A DNA stretch of 64,000 nt. It comes from Saccharopolyspora erythraea (GTDB lineage Bacteria; Actinomycetota; Actinomycetes; Mycobacteriales; Pseudonocardiaceae). The notes beneath the pieces were generated by a model that was not told the DNA's origin, made no database searches, and saw nothing but the letters and a program-made list of their open reading frames with translations. How positions within the stretch are numbered: position 1 is the stretch's first letter; each line of letters starts with the position of its first letter. The stretch lies in the NCBI RefSeq assembly GCF_018141105.1, contig NZ_CP054839.1, forward strand, positions 4,650,001-4,714,000. The letters run 5' to 3'. Made by a program: the position numbers and the translations under genes. Positions 43,079-52,211 of the stretch are shown piece after piece.

Positions 43079-43156
43079 CGTTGTAACAATAGGTGTTGGC
43101 TCAATGCGGGGTTGATCTTCGTGCCCGCTCCCGCCGGAGCACATATAGTTCGGCGC

Positions 43157-44449
43157 ATGGGTGACCCGCGCAGGCGCGTACCGGCCACCGACGACGTCCT
43201 CGGCGCCGCCCCGGTGGCGGCGGCCGCCTCCCGCCTCGGCCGCGGCCTGGTGAAGCAGGCGGTGCACGACGCCCAGCGCCGAGCGCGCGCCGGGGAGATC
43301 GAGCCCGAGCAGGTGCTCGCCGCGACGCTCGAGGCGCTGCCGCGGTCGGCGTCGGGCATCCGGCCGGTGCTCAACGCGACCGGCGTCGTGCTGCACACCA
43401 ACCTCGGCAGGGCACCGCTGTCGCAGGCGGCGATCGACGCGGTTCGCGAGGCCGCGGGCACCACCAACGTCGAGCTCGACCTCACGACCGGCGCGCGGGG
43501 CAAGCGCGGCGAGTCGGCCCTGGCCGCGCTGCTGGAAGCCGTGCCGGGCGCCGAGGCCGCGCACGTGGTCAACAACGGAGCCGCCGCCCTGGCCCTGGCG
43601 GCGACCGCACTGGCGCAGGACCGGGAGATCGTGCTGGCGCGCGGCGAGCTGGTCGAGATCGGCGACGGTTTCCGCATCCCCGAGCTGCTCACCTCCACCG
43701 GTGCGCGGCTGCGCGAGGTCGGCGCCACCAACCGGGTCCACCGCGCCGACTACCTCGACGCCGTCGGACCGGAGACCGGCTTCGTCCTCAAGGTGCACCC
43801 GTCCAACTTCGTGATCAGCGGCTTCACCTCCTCGGTCCCGGTGGCCGAGCTGAGCGGCCTGGACGTGCCGCTGGTCGTCGACATCGGCTCCGGGCTGCTG
43901 CGACCGCACCCCGCGCTGCCCGACGAACCCGACGCGGCGACCACGCTCGCCGCGGGCGCCGACATGGTGATCGCCAGCGGCGACAAGCTCCTGGGCGGGC
44001 CGCAGGCCGGCATCGTCCTCGGCCGCGCCGAGCTCGTGCGCGGGCTCGCCCGGCATCCGCTCGCCCGCGCCCTGCGAGTCGGCAAGCTCACGCTCGCCGC
44101 GCTGGAGGCCACGCTGCGCGGACCGGACACGCCCGTCGAGAACGCACTGCGCCGGGACCGCGCGAGCCTGATGCGCCGCGCCGAGAAGATAGCCGCGGCG
44201 CTGAGCGAGGCAGGTGTCGACGCCCGCGCACAGCACTCGTCGGCGACGGTGGGCGGGGGTGGCGCGCCGGGCGTGGAGCTGGCGAGCGCCGCGGTGCGGC
44301 TGCCGCGCTCGTTCGCCGAGCGGCTGCGCGCCGGGCACCCACCGGTGCTGGCGCGGCTCGAACGCGGGTACTGCCTGCTCGACCTGGCCGCCCTGGACCC
44401 CGAACACGACGAGGTGCTCGTCGGTGCGGTGCGGGAGGCGGCACCGTGA
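43157..44449 (+). CDS. selA: L-seryl-tRNA(Sec) selenium transferase
   Basis: A 430-residue PLP enzyme that converts Ser-tRNA(Sec) to Sec-tRNA(Sec) using selenophosphate. Typical motifs: RPVLNATGVVLHTNLGRAPLS at about residue 70, YTNVELDLTTG-like (here TTNVELDLTTGARGKR), VVNNGAAALALA, and the PLP lysine in MVIASGDKLLGGPQAGIV at about residue 280. ATG 43157 is used; it lies in a divergent promoter shared with the M24-EphD operon. Its stop overlaps the selB start, so the two are coupled. Together with tRNA-Sec, selD and the TGA-containing fdhA nearby it completes the selenocysteine pathway. Confidence 0.97.
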   Translation: MGDPRRRVPATDDVLGAAPVAAAASRLGRGLVKQAVHDAQRRARAGEIEPEQVLAATLEALPRSASGIRPVLNATGVVLHTNLGRAPLSQAAIDAVREAAGTTNVELDLTTGARGKRGESALAALLEAVPGAEAAHVVNNGAAALALAATALAQDREIVLARGELVEIGDGFRIPELLTSTGARLREVGATNRVHRADYLDAVGPETGFVLKVHPSNFVISGFTSSVPVAELSGLDVPLVVDIGSGLLRPHPALPDEPDAATTLAAGADMVIASGDKLLGGPQAGIVLGRAELVRGLARHPLARALRVGKLTLAALEATLRGPDTPVENALRRDRASLMRRAEKIAAALSEAGVDARAQHSSATVGGGGAPGVELASAAVRLPRSFAERLRAGHPPVLARLERGYCLLDLAALDPEHDEVLVGAVREAAP

Positions 44450-46212
44450 TGCACGTCGTCGCCACCGCCGGACACGTCGACCACGGCAAGTCCACCCTGG
44501 TCAGGGCGCTGACCGGGATGGAGCCCGACCGCTGGTCGGAGGAACGCCGCCGCGGGCTGACCATCGACCTGGGCTTCGCCTGGACCACGCTGGCCGACGG
44601 CTGCACCGTCGCCTTCGTCGACGTGCCCGGGCACCAGCGCTTCGTGCCGAACATGCTCGCCGGGATCGGGCCGGTGCCCGCGGTGCTGTTCGTCGTGGCC
44701 GCTGACGAGGGCTGGATGCCCCAGTCGACCGAGCACCTCGACGCCCTCGACGCGCTCGGGGTGCGCCACGGTCTGCTGGCGGTGACCCGCTGCGACCTCG
44801 CCGACCCGGAGCCCGCGATCGCCGAGGCGCGGGACCGGCTGAACCAGAGCTCGCTGGCACACAGCCCGGTCGTGCGGGTCAGCGGCGCGACCGGCGCGGG
44901 GCTCGACGGCCTGCGCGCCGCGCTCGACGAGCTGGTGCACCGCCTGCCCGCGCCGAACCCCGACGCCGACGTCCGGCTGTGGGTCGACCGCTCCTTCTCG
45001 ATCCGGGGCGCGGGCACGGTCGTCACCGCCACGCTGGCCGCGGGAACCCTGCGCACCGGCATGCGGCTGCGGCTCGGGTCGTCGGGCCGCGAGGTGGCGA
45101 TCCGGGGCATGCAGTCCCTGGGCTCCCCTGTGCCGGAGGCCCGCGCGGTGTCCCGCGTTGCGGTGAACCTGCGCGGGGTGGAGGCCGCCGAGACCGGCCG
45201 GGGCGACGTGTTGCTCTCACCCGGGCGCTGGCTGGACACCGATCTCGTGGACGTGCGGCTGAGCGGATCGGTCGCCAAGGAGCTGCCGCGCGAGCTCGCG
45301 CTGCACATCGGTTCGGCCTCGGTGCCGGTCCGCGTCCGCCCGCTCGACGTCGACACCGCGCGCCTCGCGCTGCGCGCGCCGCTGCCGCTGCGCATCGGCG
45401 ACCGCGCGCTGCTGCGCGAGTCCGGTGGGCGGCAGGCGCGCGCGGGCGCGCTCGTGCTGGACGTCCGGCCTCCCGAGCTCGACCGGCGCGGTGCGGCCCA
45501 GCGGCGGGCGCTGGAGCTGGCCACGATGGACGGCCGCCCCGACGGTGCGGCCGAGCTGCGTCGGCGCCGCGTGGTCCGCGCGGACGAGTTGCGCGCGATG
45601 GGCGCCGTCCCGCCCGCCGAAGGCGACTGGCTGATCGACCCCGCCCACCGCGACCAGCTGGCCGCCCAGCTGGCGGGCCTGCTCGACCGGCACCGGCGCG
45701 AACACCCGCTGGAGGACGGCGTCCCGGCCGAGATGGCCCGGCGCGCGCTCGACCTTCCCGACCCGGATCTGCTGCCCGTCGTGCTGGCCGCACCCGCGGC
45801 CTCCGGCATCTCGCTGGACGGCGGCCGGCTCCGCCTGGGCCCGGCCCCGCTGCCGGAGCCGCTGAGCCGGGCGCTGGGCACCGTCCGCGACAAGCTCACC
45901 GCCCACCCGTTCGAAGCGCCCACTGCCGACGAGCTCGCCGAGCTCGGCCTGGGCGAGAAGGAACTCGCCGCGGCCGAGCGAGCGGGTGAACTGCTGCGGA
46001 TCGCACCGGGCATCGTGCTGCTGCCGGGCGCCGACCGCCACGCTATCGACCAGCTGTCCGGGCTTCCGGCTCCGTTCACCGTCAGCCAGGCACGCCGCGC
46101 GCTGGGCACAACCCGGCGGGTCGCAGTGGTGCTGCTGGAGTTCCTCGCCCGGCGCGGGCGAACGAGGCGACTGCCCGACGGCACCCACCAGGTCGTTTCG
46201 CACACCCGCTGA
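44449..46212 (+). CDS. selB: selenocysteine-specific elongation factor
   Basis: A 587-residue GTPase that carries Sec-tRNA(Sec) to ribosomes at UGA codons marked by a SECIS hairpin. G1 is VATAGHVDHGKSTLVRAL, G3 VDVPGHQRF, and the NKxD-type motif appears as VTRCDLAD, as in other SelB. EF-Tu-like barrels follow (SIRGAGTVVTATLAAG), and the C-terminal 250 residues form the winged-helix repeats that bind the SECIS (FTVSQARRALGTTRRVAVVLLEFLARRG at the end, seen as VSQARRALGT and LLEFLARRG). ATG 44449 is preferred; GTG 44446 is also possible. Coupled to selA by TGATG. Confidence 0.97.
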   Translation: MHVVATAGHVDHGKSTLVRALTGMEPDRWSEERRRGLTIDLGFAWTTLADGCTVAFVDVPGHQRFVPNMLAGIGPVPAVLFVVAADEGWMPQSTEHLDALDALGVRHGLLAVTRCDLADPEPAIAEARDRLNQSSLAHSPVVRVSGATGAGLDGLRAALDELVHRLPAPNPDADVRLWVDRSFSIRGAGTVVTATLAAGTLRTGMRLRLGSSGREVAIRGMQSLGSPVPEARAVSRVAVNLRGVEAAETGRGDVLLSPGRWLDTDLVDVRLSGSVAKELPRELALHIGSASVPVRVRPLDVDTARLALRAPLPLRIGDRALLRESGGRQARAGALVLDVRPPELDRRGAAQRRALELATMDGRPDGAAELRRRRVVRADELRAMGAVPPAEGDWLIDPAHRDQLAAQLAGLLDRHRREHPLEDGVPAEMARRALDLPDPDLLPVVLAAPAASGISLDGGRLRLGPAPLPEPLSRALGTVRDKLTAHPFEAPTADELAELGLGEKELAAAERAGELLRIAPGIVLLPGADRHAIDQLSGLPAPFTVSQARRALGTTRRVAVVLLEFLARRGRTRRLPDGTHQVVSHTR

Positions 46213-46308
46213 CCGGGCATTTCGAGGTACCGACCGCGCCGGTGGCTGGTGCTGCGATCTTGCGCGGCGGGCCGCATGGTTGAAGCGCGATGGCAAGGGA
46301 GGCGCGCC

Positions 46309-47283
46309 ATGCCGCGAAAGATCTGGACCGGCTCGATCAACTTCGGCCTGGTGACCATCCCGGTCGGGCTCTACGCCGCGACCGAGGACCACTCGATCCA
46401 GTTCCACCAGTACGAACGCGGGACCACCGACCGGGTGCGGATGAAGCGGGTCAACGAACGCACCGGCGAGGAAGTGGGCTACAACGACATCGTCAAGGGC
46501 CGGGAGGTCGACGGCGTGCTGGTCGCCGTCGAACCGTCCGAGCTGGAGGAGATCGCGCCCAAGCTCTCCCGCACCATCGACATCAACACCTTCGTCGACC
46601 TCAACGCGATCGACCCGGTGTACTTCCAGAAGACCTACTGGCTCGCGCCCAACAGCAAGGAGCACTTCCGCCCCTACAACCTGCTGCGGCGGGCGATGGA
46701 CGAGACCAACCAGGTCGGCATCGCCACCTTCGTCATGCGCGGGCGGGAGTACCTGACCGCGGTGCGCGCCGAGGACTCGGTGCTGGCGCTGAACACGATG
46801 TTCTTCGCCGACGAGATCCGCGACCCCGGCGAGCTGGTCGGTGACGCGTCCTCGGTGGCCAAGCCCAGCGACAAGGAGATCCAGATGGCCACCATGATCA
46901 TCGAGTCGATGAGCGGGGACTGGGAGCCCGAGCAGTACGAGGACACCTACACCGCGCGGGTGGAGAAGCTGATCGAGGACAAGGCCGAGGGCCGCGCCCC
47001 GGAGGTCGAGGAGGCGCCCGGCGAGCCCAGCGACGTCATCGACCTGACCGAGGCCCTGCGCCGCAGCGTCGACCAGGCCCGGCGCGAACGGGGCGGCCGG
47101 GTTCCCCGCCAGCGCGAGGAGGAGCCGGACGTCTCCGAGCTGAGCAAGGCAGACCTCGACAAGTTGGCAAAGGAGCTCGGCATCAAGGGCCGGTCCAAGA
47201 TGAAGCGCGCCGACCTGGAGGCCGCGGTCGCCGAGTCGCAGGGCTCCGCTTCGGGCGGCAGGCGCCGCCGCAGGGCGTCATGA
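46309..47283 (+). CDS. ku: non-homologous end-joining protein Ku with SAP domain
   Basis: A 324-residue DNA-end-binding protein. The Ku core begins RKIWTGSINFGLVTIPVGLY and contains FHQYERGTTDRVRMKRVNERTGEEV and DPVYFQKTYWLAPN. The C-terminal extension carries a SAP-like DNA-binding motif (LSKADLDKLAKELGIKGRSKMKRADLEAAV, shown by LAKELGIKGRSKMKR) and a basic tail (GGRRRRRAS). It forms a ring on double-strand ends and recruits LigD activities. ATG 46309 has GGGAGG seven bases upstream. Its stop overlaps the LigD-polymerase start (ATGA), so both repair proteins are made together. Confidence 0.95.
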   Translation: MPRKIWTGSINFGLVTIPVGLYAATEDHSIQFHQYERGTTDRVRMKRVNERTGEEVGYNDIVKGREVDGVLVAVEPSELEEIAPKLSRTIDINTFVDLNAIDPVYFQKTYWLAPNSKEHFRPYNLLRRAMDETNQVGIATFVMRGREYLTAVRAEDSVLALNTMFFADEIRDPGELVGDASSVAKPSDKEIQMATMIIESMSGDWEPEQYEDTYTARVEKLIEDKAEGRAPEVEEAPGEPSDVIDLTEALRRSVDQARRERGGRVPRQREEEPDVSELSKADLDKLAKELGIKGRSKMKRADLEAAVAESQGSASGGRRRRRAS

Positions 47284-48209
47284 GCCGGCAGGAGGCAGCG
47301 ATGGCGGGCAGCGACGTCACCGTCGAGGTGTCGGGCCGCCGGCTCAAGCTGTCCAACCTGGACAAGGTCCTCTACCCCGTGTCCGGGTTCACCAAGCGGG
47401 ACGTGATCGACTACTACCAGCGGGTCGCGCCCGCGATGCTGCCGCACCTGCGCGACCGCGCGGCCACGCTGATCCGCTTCCCGGACGGTGTGGGCGGGTT
47501 CTCCTTCTACGAGAAGAACGTCGCACGCCACGCGCCCGACTGGCTGCCCACGGTGGCCCTGATCAGCGGCGCCGAGGGCACCGGGCGCGCGCTCAACCAC
47601 CACGTGGTGGTCAACGACCTGCCGACGCTGGTGTGGACGGCGAACCTGGCCGCGCTGGAGCTGCACGTGCTGCAGTGGAAGGTCGACGCCGACGGCACCC
47701 GCAACCCGCCCGACATCCTGGTGTTCGACCTCGACCCCGGCGAACCCGCCACCATCGTGGACTGCTGCCGGGTGGCCGAACTGCTGCACGACGTCCTGAG
47801 CGCGGAGGGGTTGCGCCCTTACCCCAAGACCAGCGGATCCAAGGGGCTCCAGCTCTACTGCCCGGTGCGCGTGGACTCGCCGAAGCGCACCTCGGAGTAC
47901 GCCAAGGAGATCGCCCAGCACATGCAGGCCGAGCACCCGGACTCGGTCGTGGCGAAGATGGCCAAGGCCGAGCGCGAGGGCAAGGTGTTCATCGACTGGA
48001 GCCAGAACAACACCGCCAAGACCACCGTCGCCCCCTACTCCCTGCGCGCGCGGGCCAGGCCGACGGTGTCCACACCGGTCACCTGGGACGAGGTCCGCGG
48101 CTGCACCAGGCCGGACGAGCTGGTGTTCACAAGCGACGACGTCCTGCGGCGCCTGGACCGCCACGGCGACCTCATGGCCGGTCTGGAGGACTCGCCCACC
48201 CCGCTGTGA
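47280..48209 (+). CDS. LigD-type DNA polymerase/primase domain protein
   Basis: A 309-residue stand-alone archaeo-eukaryotic primase domain as found in LigD. Signatures: LSNLDKVLYPVSGFTKRDVIDYY at the N-terminus, FYEKNVARHAPDW, the catalytic Asp pair in ILVFDLDPGEP, PKTSGSKGLQLYCP, and the third Asp in VFIDWSQNNTAKTTVAPYSLR. It fills gaps at Ku-bound ends, preferring ribonucleotides. No ligase or 3'-phosphoesterase domain is fused, so a separate LigD ligase gene must lie elsewhere if NHEJ is complete. ATG 47280 is the overlap start; an internal ATG at 47301 is possible. Confidence 0.93.
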   Translation: MSRQEAAMAGSDVTVEVSGRRLKLSNLDKVLYPVSGFTKRDVIDYYQRVAPAMLPHLRDRAATLIRFPDGVGGFSFYEKNVARHAPDWLPTVALISGAEGTGRALNHHVVVNDLPTLVWTANLAALELHVLQWKVDADGTRNPPDILVFDLDPGEPATIVDCCRVAELLHDVLSAEGLRPYPKTSGSKGLQLYCPVRVDSPKRTSEYAKEIAQHMQAEHPDSVVAKMAKAEREGKVFIDWSQNNTAKTTVAPYSLRARARPTVSTPVTWDEVRGCTRPDELVFTSDDVLRRLDRHGDLMAGLEDSPTPL

Positions 48210-48268
48210 CCTCTTGACAGGCGTTCTGAACTCACGTTGCGTGACGGTTCCGGTTGCGAGCGTGGGCC

Positions 48269-48285
48269 AAGCGGCTGCGCCGCTT
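48269..48285. terminator. hairpin between ligD-polymerase and paaE
   Basis: AAGCGGC-TGC-GCCGCTT, a perfect 7-bp stem in the 130-base gap between two convergent genes. It can act in either direction. No T run. Confidence 0.5.
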
Positions 48286-48339
48286 CAAAGACGAAAAGCA
48301 GTCTTATGGTTTCACCGTCCACGCCGCTATGACCGACAC

Positions 48340-49473
48340 CTAGGAGTCGAAGTCCACCGTGACTGTGTCGGTGACCGGTAGCGACTGGCAGGTGAGGACG
48401 AACCCCTGCTCGAGCTCGGACTCCTCCAGGGCGAAGTTGCGCCGCATCCGGACCTCGCCGTCGGTGACCTTCGCCCGGCACGTCCCGCACACGCCGCCCT
48501 TGCACGCGAACGGCAGGTCCGGACGGACCCGCTGGGCGGCGTCGAGCACCGGCACGTCCCTGGGCAGCGACAGCGGCGTCGCCCTGCCGTCGAGCACCAC
48601 GGTGACCTCGCTGGTCGGCCCCTCGAAGGCGGGCTCCTCGTGCCGGACCGGCTCGGGCGGGACGTCGTCGACGAAGAACAGCTCCTGGTGGACGCGCCGG
48701 TTCGCCACGCCGCGCTCGCGCAGCACCTGCTGGGCGTCGCGGACCATCCCGTACGGACCGCACAGCCACCAGTGGTCCACTTCGGACGGTTCGACGACGG
48801 CGTCCAGGATGGCGCGCAGCTTCGCGGCGTCGAGCCTGCCGGTGAACAGCTCGGACTCGCGGGGCTCGCGGGAGAGCACGTGGACCAGCTCCAGCCGGGC
48901 CGGGTAGGTGTCCTTCAGGTCGGCCAGCTCGTCGGCGAACATCACCGTGTCGCTGCGGCGGTTGCCGTAGAGCAGGGTCACGGTCGCGCCGGTCTCGCGC
49001 AGGACCGAGCCGGCGATCGACAGCACCGGCGTGATGCCCGACCCCGCCGCGACCAGCACGTGCCGCTCGTCGGCGCCGAGGTCCGGGGTGAAGCCGCCCG
49101 TGGGCGGCATGACGTCGATCCGGTCCCCGGCCCGCACCTCGTGCACCAGCCACGACGAGAACAGCCCGCCGGGGACGTGGCGCACGCCGATGCGCGGCGC
49201 GCTGCCGTGCGGCGCGCAGATGGAGTAGGAGCGGCGCTCCTCCCGGCCGTCGACCTCGCGGCGCAGCGTCAGCGACTGCCCCGGCCGGAACTCGTACTCG
49301 CCCGCCAGCTCGACGGGCACGTCGAAGCTGACGGCGACCGCGTCGTCGCACAGCCGCTCCACCCGGCTGACCGTGAGCGTGTGGAAGGCCGTGCGACGGC
49401 GCGCCGGGGCCTGGGTGACCGGCTGCGCACCGGCGTCGGGGGCGTCGGCCGCGACGGGAGCGGAACGAGGCAC
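48340..49473 (-). CDS. paaE: phenylacetyl-CoA 1,2-epoxidase reductase subunit PaaE
   Basis: A 377-residue reductase. The FNR-like flavin domain has RRSYSICAPHGSAPRIGV, the NAD site VLVAAGSGITPVLSI and YGNRRSDTVMFADEL, then WWLCGPYGMV. The C-terminal [2Fe-2S] ferredoxin has FACKGGVCGTCRAKV and VLTCQSLPVT. It passes NADPH electrons to the PaaAC diiron centre. Starts at GTG 49473, one base past the paaD stop. Last gene of the minus-strand paa operon; a hairpin lies 55 bases beyond the stop. Confidence 0.96.
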   Translation of the reverse strand: MPRSAPVAADAPDAGAQPVTQAPARRRTAFHTLTVSRVERLCDDAVAVSFDVPVELAGEYEFRPGQSLTLRREVDGREERRSYSICAPHGSAPRIGVRHVPGGLFSSWLVHEVRAGDRIDVMPPTGGFTPDLGADERHVLVAAGSGITPVLSIAGSVLRETGATVTLLYGNRRSDTVMFADELADLKDTYPARLELVHVLSREPRESELFTGRLDAAKLRAILDAVVEPSEVDHWWLCGPYGMVRDAQQVLRERGVANRRVHQELFFVDDVPPEPVRHEEPAFEGPTSEVTVVLDGRATPLSLPRDVPVLDAAQRVRPDLPFACKGGVCGTCRAKVTDGEVRMRRNFALEESELEQGFVLTCQSLPVTDTVTVDFDS

Positions 49474-49474
49474 G

Positions 49475-49990
49475 TCAGATCTCCTTGATGTGCTCGAACG
49501 GTTCGGAACACGCGCGGCACCGCCGCAGCGCCTTGCAGGCCGTCGCGCTGAACCGCGAGACCTCCTCGGTGTCGGCTGATCCGCAGTGCGGGCACGGCAC
49601 GCGCGGCGCCGGTGCGTTCAGCGTCAGCGGTACCGGTCCGGACCCGTGCTGCGGGGCCCTGCCGGGCGGTGCGATGCCGTACTCGGCGAGCTTGCGCCTG
49701 CCTTCCTCGCTGATCCAGTCGGTGGTCCACGCCGGGTGCAGGACGGTGCGCACCTCGACGTCGTCGAACCCGGCGTCGTGCAACCGCCTGCGCAGGTCGG
49801 CACGCATCTCGGCCATCGCGGGGCAGCCCGAGTAGGTCGGCGTGATCGAGACGACGACCCCGCCGCCCTCGGTGGTCTCGACCTCGCGCAGCACCCCGAG
49901 GTCGGCCAGCGTCAGCACCGGCAGCTCCGGGTCGGGCACCGTGCGCGCGATCTCCAGCGCACGCTGCGCGTCGGTCCTGGTGCGGGTCAC
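49475..49990 (-). CDS. paaD: epoxidase maturation protein PaaD
   Basis: A 171-residue protein. The N-terminal DUF59/MIP18 domain (ALEIARTVPDPELPVLTLADLGVLREV, here VPDPELPVLTLADLG) resembles SufT-like Fe-S assembly factors; the C-terminal zinc ribbon is VPCPHCGSADTEEV with RRCRACSEPFEHIK. It is needed for phenylacetyl-CoA epoxidase in vivo, probably for metal-site assembly. GTG 49990 overlaps the paaC stop (GTGA). An in-frame GTG three bases upstream is an alternative. Confidence 0.95.
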   Translation of the reverse strand: MTRTRTDAQRALEIARTVPDPELPVLTLADLGVLREVETTEGGGVVVSITPTYSGCPAMAEMRADLRRRLHDAGFDDVEVRTVLHPAWTTDWISEEGRRKLAEYGIAPPGRAPQHGSGPVPLTLNAPAPRVPCPHCGSADTEEVSRFSATACKALRRCRACSEPFEHIKEI

Positions 49991-50877
49991 CACGTCGCCT
50001 CCGGGTGCGCTCGTGCCAGGCTCTGCATCTCGGCGAGCAGGTAGGCCAGGTGCTCGGTGTGGATGCCGTCGCGCCCGGCGGCGCCGTTGACGCCCGACAG
50101 CGGTGCGGTCTCCGGCCACGGCAGCAGCGCGGTCCGCAGCACCTGCGCCAGCACCTCGTCGAACTCCGCGCGCACCTGCGCCGGGTCGGCTCCCGTCCCG
50201 GCGTCGGTCATGCGGCGCTCGACGTCGTGGGTGGCGAACAGCTCGTCCACGAACGGCCACACCGCCTCGATCGCGGCCCGCATGCGCTCGTGGGAGAGCT
50301 CGGTGCCGTCGCCGAGGCGCACGACCCACCGCGCGGCGTACTCCCGGTGGTAGGCCAGCTCCTTGACGCCCTTGGCCGCGATCGCGGCCACGACCGGGTC
50401 GCGGGAGCCCGCCAGCCGGCTGAACAGCGCCAGCCGCCAGGTCGAGAAGACCAGCAGCCGGGCGATGGTCTCGGCGAAGTCGCCGTTGGGCACCTCCACC
50501 AGCCGGACGTTGCGGTACGCGCGGTCCTCGCGGAAGTAGGCCAGCTCGTCCTCGCCGCGGCCGGAACCGTCGGCCTGCCCGGCCCGAGACAGCAGCAGGC
50601 GGGCCTGGCCCAGCAGGTCGAGCGCGATGTTGGCCAGCGCCAGCTCGTCCTCCAGCTCCGGCGCGTTGGTCACCCACTCGGTGAGCCGGTGCGAGAGCAC
50701 CAGCGCGTCGTCGCCGAGCATGGTGCAGTACTCGCCCAGCGCGGCGCCGTCGACGTCGTCCGGCAGCGTGGTGTCCACACCGGACAGCGGGTCGTCGAAC
50801 CCGGTCCCGAAGGCCCACCGCGACTCGCCGTCCGGCTCGGCCTCGGTCAGCGCCTGGTATGCGTTCTCGTCGCTCAT
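49987..50877 (-). CDS. paaC: phenylacetyl-CoA 1,2-epoxidase structural subunit PaaC
   Basis: A 296-residue ferritin-like subunit. LSHRLTEWVTNAPELEDELALANIALDLLGQAR, shown by LEDELALANIALDLLGQAR, is the classic PaaC block, with AAKGVKELAYHREYAARWV further on and HTEHLAYLLAEMQSLAR at the C-terminus. PaaC pairs with PaaA and stabilises it without the main catalytic metals. ATG 50877 is used; the GTG at 50883 is equally placed after GGGAAG. There is a 70-base gap from paaB. Confidence 0.95.
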   Translation of the reverse strand: MSDENAYQALTEAEPDGESRWAFGTGFDDPLSGVDTTLPDDVDGAALGEYCTMLGDDALVLSHRLTEWVTNAPELEDELALANIALDLLGQARLLLSRAGQADGSGRGEDELAYFREDRAYRNVRLVEVPNGDFAETIARLLVFSTWRLALFSRLAGSRDPVVAAIAAKGVKELAYHREYAARWVVRLGDGTELSHERMRAAIEAVWPFVDELFATHDVERRMTDAGTGADPAQVRAEFDEVLAQVLRTALLPWPETAPLSGVNGAAGRDGIHTEHLAYLLAEMQSLARAHPEATW

Positions 50878-50947
50878 CGACACGTCTTCCCGTCTGAAGA
50901 ACCAGCCCCGCCCTCGGAGCGTCCGACTCGCCGCGTTCCCGGCCCGG

Positions 50948-51253
50948 TCACATGTGCGGGACCGCGTCCGGGATGGCGTAGAACGTCGGGTGGCGGTACA
51001 CCTTGTCCCCGCTGGGCGCGAAGAACGGGTCCTTCTCGTCGGGGCTCGACGCGGTGATGGCGTCGGCCCGCACCACCCAGATGCTCACGCCCTCGTTGCG
51101 CCGCGTGTAGAGGTTGCGCGCGTTGTGCAGCGCCATCTCCTCGTCGGCGGCGTGCAGCGACCCCACGTGCACGTGGTTGAGGCCGCGCTTGCCGCGGACG
51201 AACACCTCGAACAGCGGCCAGGACGACCGCGGCGCCCCGCTTCCCTCACCCAT
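50948..51253 (-). CDS. paaB: phenylacetyl-CoA 1,2-epoxidase subunit PaaB
   Basis: A 101-residue subunit with the family wording [31 protein letters not shown] (shown by [19 protein letters not shown]) and [20 protein letters not shown]. PaaB bridges PaaAC units into the larger epoxidase complex. ATG 51253 overlaps the paaA end by eight bases. It is the smallest gene of the operon and has normal length. Confidence 0.96.
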   Translation of the reverse strand: MGEGSGAPRSSWPLFEVFVRGKRGLNHVHVGSLHAADEEMALHNARNLYTRRNEGVSIWVVRADAITASSPDEKDPFFAPSGDKVYRHPTFYAIPDAVPHM

Positions 51254-52211
51254 CTCCGGCCTCCCGTCGCGCGGCCTGCCTGGCGGCGTGTGCCGCGGCC
51301 GCGTCGCGAACCCACTGCCCTTCCTCGTGCGCGCGGCGGCGGCGCGCCAGCCGTTGCGCGTTGCACGGCCCGTTGCCGCCGATGACCCGCTTGAGCTCCG
51401 ACCAGTCCGGCTCGCCGAAGTCGTAATGCCCGCGCTCGGCGTTCCACCGCAGGTCCGGGTCCGGCAGGGTCACACCGAGCGCCTCGGCCTGCGGCACCGT
51501 CATGTCGACGAACTTCTGCCGCAGCTCGTCGTTGGTGTGCCGCTTGATGCCCCACGCCATCGACTGCTGGGTGTTCGGCGAGTCGCCGTCGGGCGGGCCG
51601 AACATCATCAGCGACGGCCACCACCAGCGGTCGGTCGACTCCTGCACCATCTCCCGCTGTCCGCCGGTGCCGCGCATCATCGTCATCAGCAGCTCGTATC
51701 CCTGGCGCTGGTGGAACGACTCCTCCTTGCAGATGCGCACCATCGCCCGCGCGTAGGGCCCGTAGGAGCTGCGGCACAGCGGCACCTGGTTGCAGATCGC
51801 CGCGCCGTCCACCAGCCAGCCGATCACGCCGATGTCGGCGAAGCTCAGCGTCGGGTAGTTGAAGATCGACGAGTACTTCTGCCTGCTGCTGATCAGCTTG
51901 TCGGTCAGCTCGGCCCGGTCGGCGCCGAGGGTCTCGGCCGCCGAGTACAGGTACAGGCCGTGCCCGGCCTCGTCCTGCACCTTGGCCAGCAGGATGGCCT
52001 TGCGCCGCAGGCTGGGCGCGCGGGTCAGCCAGTTGCCCTCCGGCTGCATGCCGATGATCTCGGAGTGCGCGTGCTGGGCGATCTGGCGCACCAGCGTCCT
52101 GCGGTAGCCCTCGGGCATCCAGTCGCGGGGCTCGATGCGCTGGTCGTGGGCGATCCTGCGGTCGAAGTGCTCCTGCAGCACCTCGTCGCCGGACTCCTGC
52201 ACCGCGGTCAT
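51246..52211 (-). CDS. paaA: phenylacetyl-CoA 1,2-epoxidase catalytic subunit PaaA
   Basis: A 321-residue diiron oxygenase subunit that epoxidises the ring of phenylacetyl-CoA. Metal ligands lie in [32 protein letters not shown] and [17 protein letters not shown]; substrate-binding [21 protein letters not shown] is conserved (shown by [15 protein letters not shown]). The C-terminal tail is basic and a little long. ATG 52211 overlaps the paaZ stop (ATGA), so all six genes are tightly coupled. Confidence 0.97.
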   Translation of the reverse strand: MTAVQESGDEVLQEHFDRRIAHDQRIEPRDWMPEGYRRTLVRQIAQHAHSEIIGMQPEGNWLTRAPSLRRKAILLAKVQDEAGHGLYLYSAAETLGADRAELTDKLISSRQKYSSIFNYPTLSFADIGVIGWLVDGAAICNQVPLCRSSYGPYARAMVRICKEESFHQRQGYELLMTMMRGTGGQREMVQESTDRWWWPSLMMFGPPDGDSPNTQQSMAWGIKRHTNDELRQKFVDMTVPQAEALGVTLPDPDLRWNAERGHYDFGEPDWSELKRVIGGNGPCNAQRLARRRRAHEEGQWVRDAAAAHAARQAARREAGDG

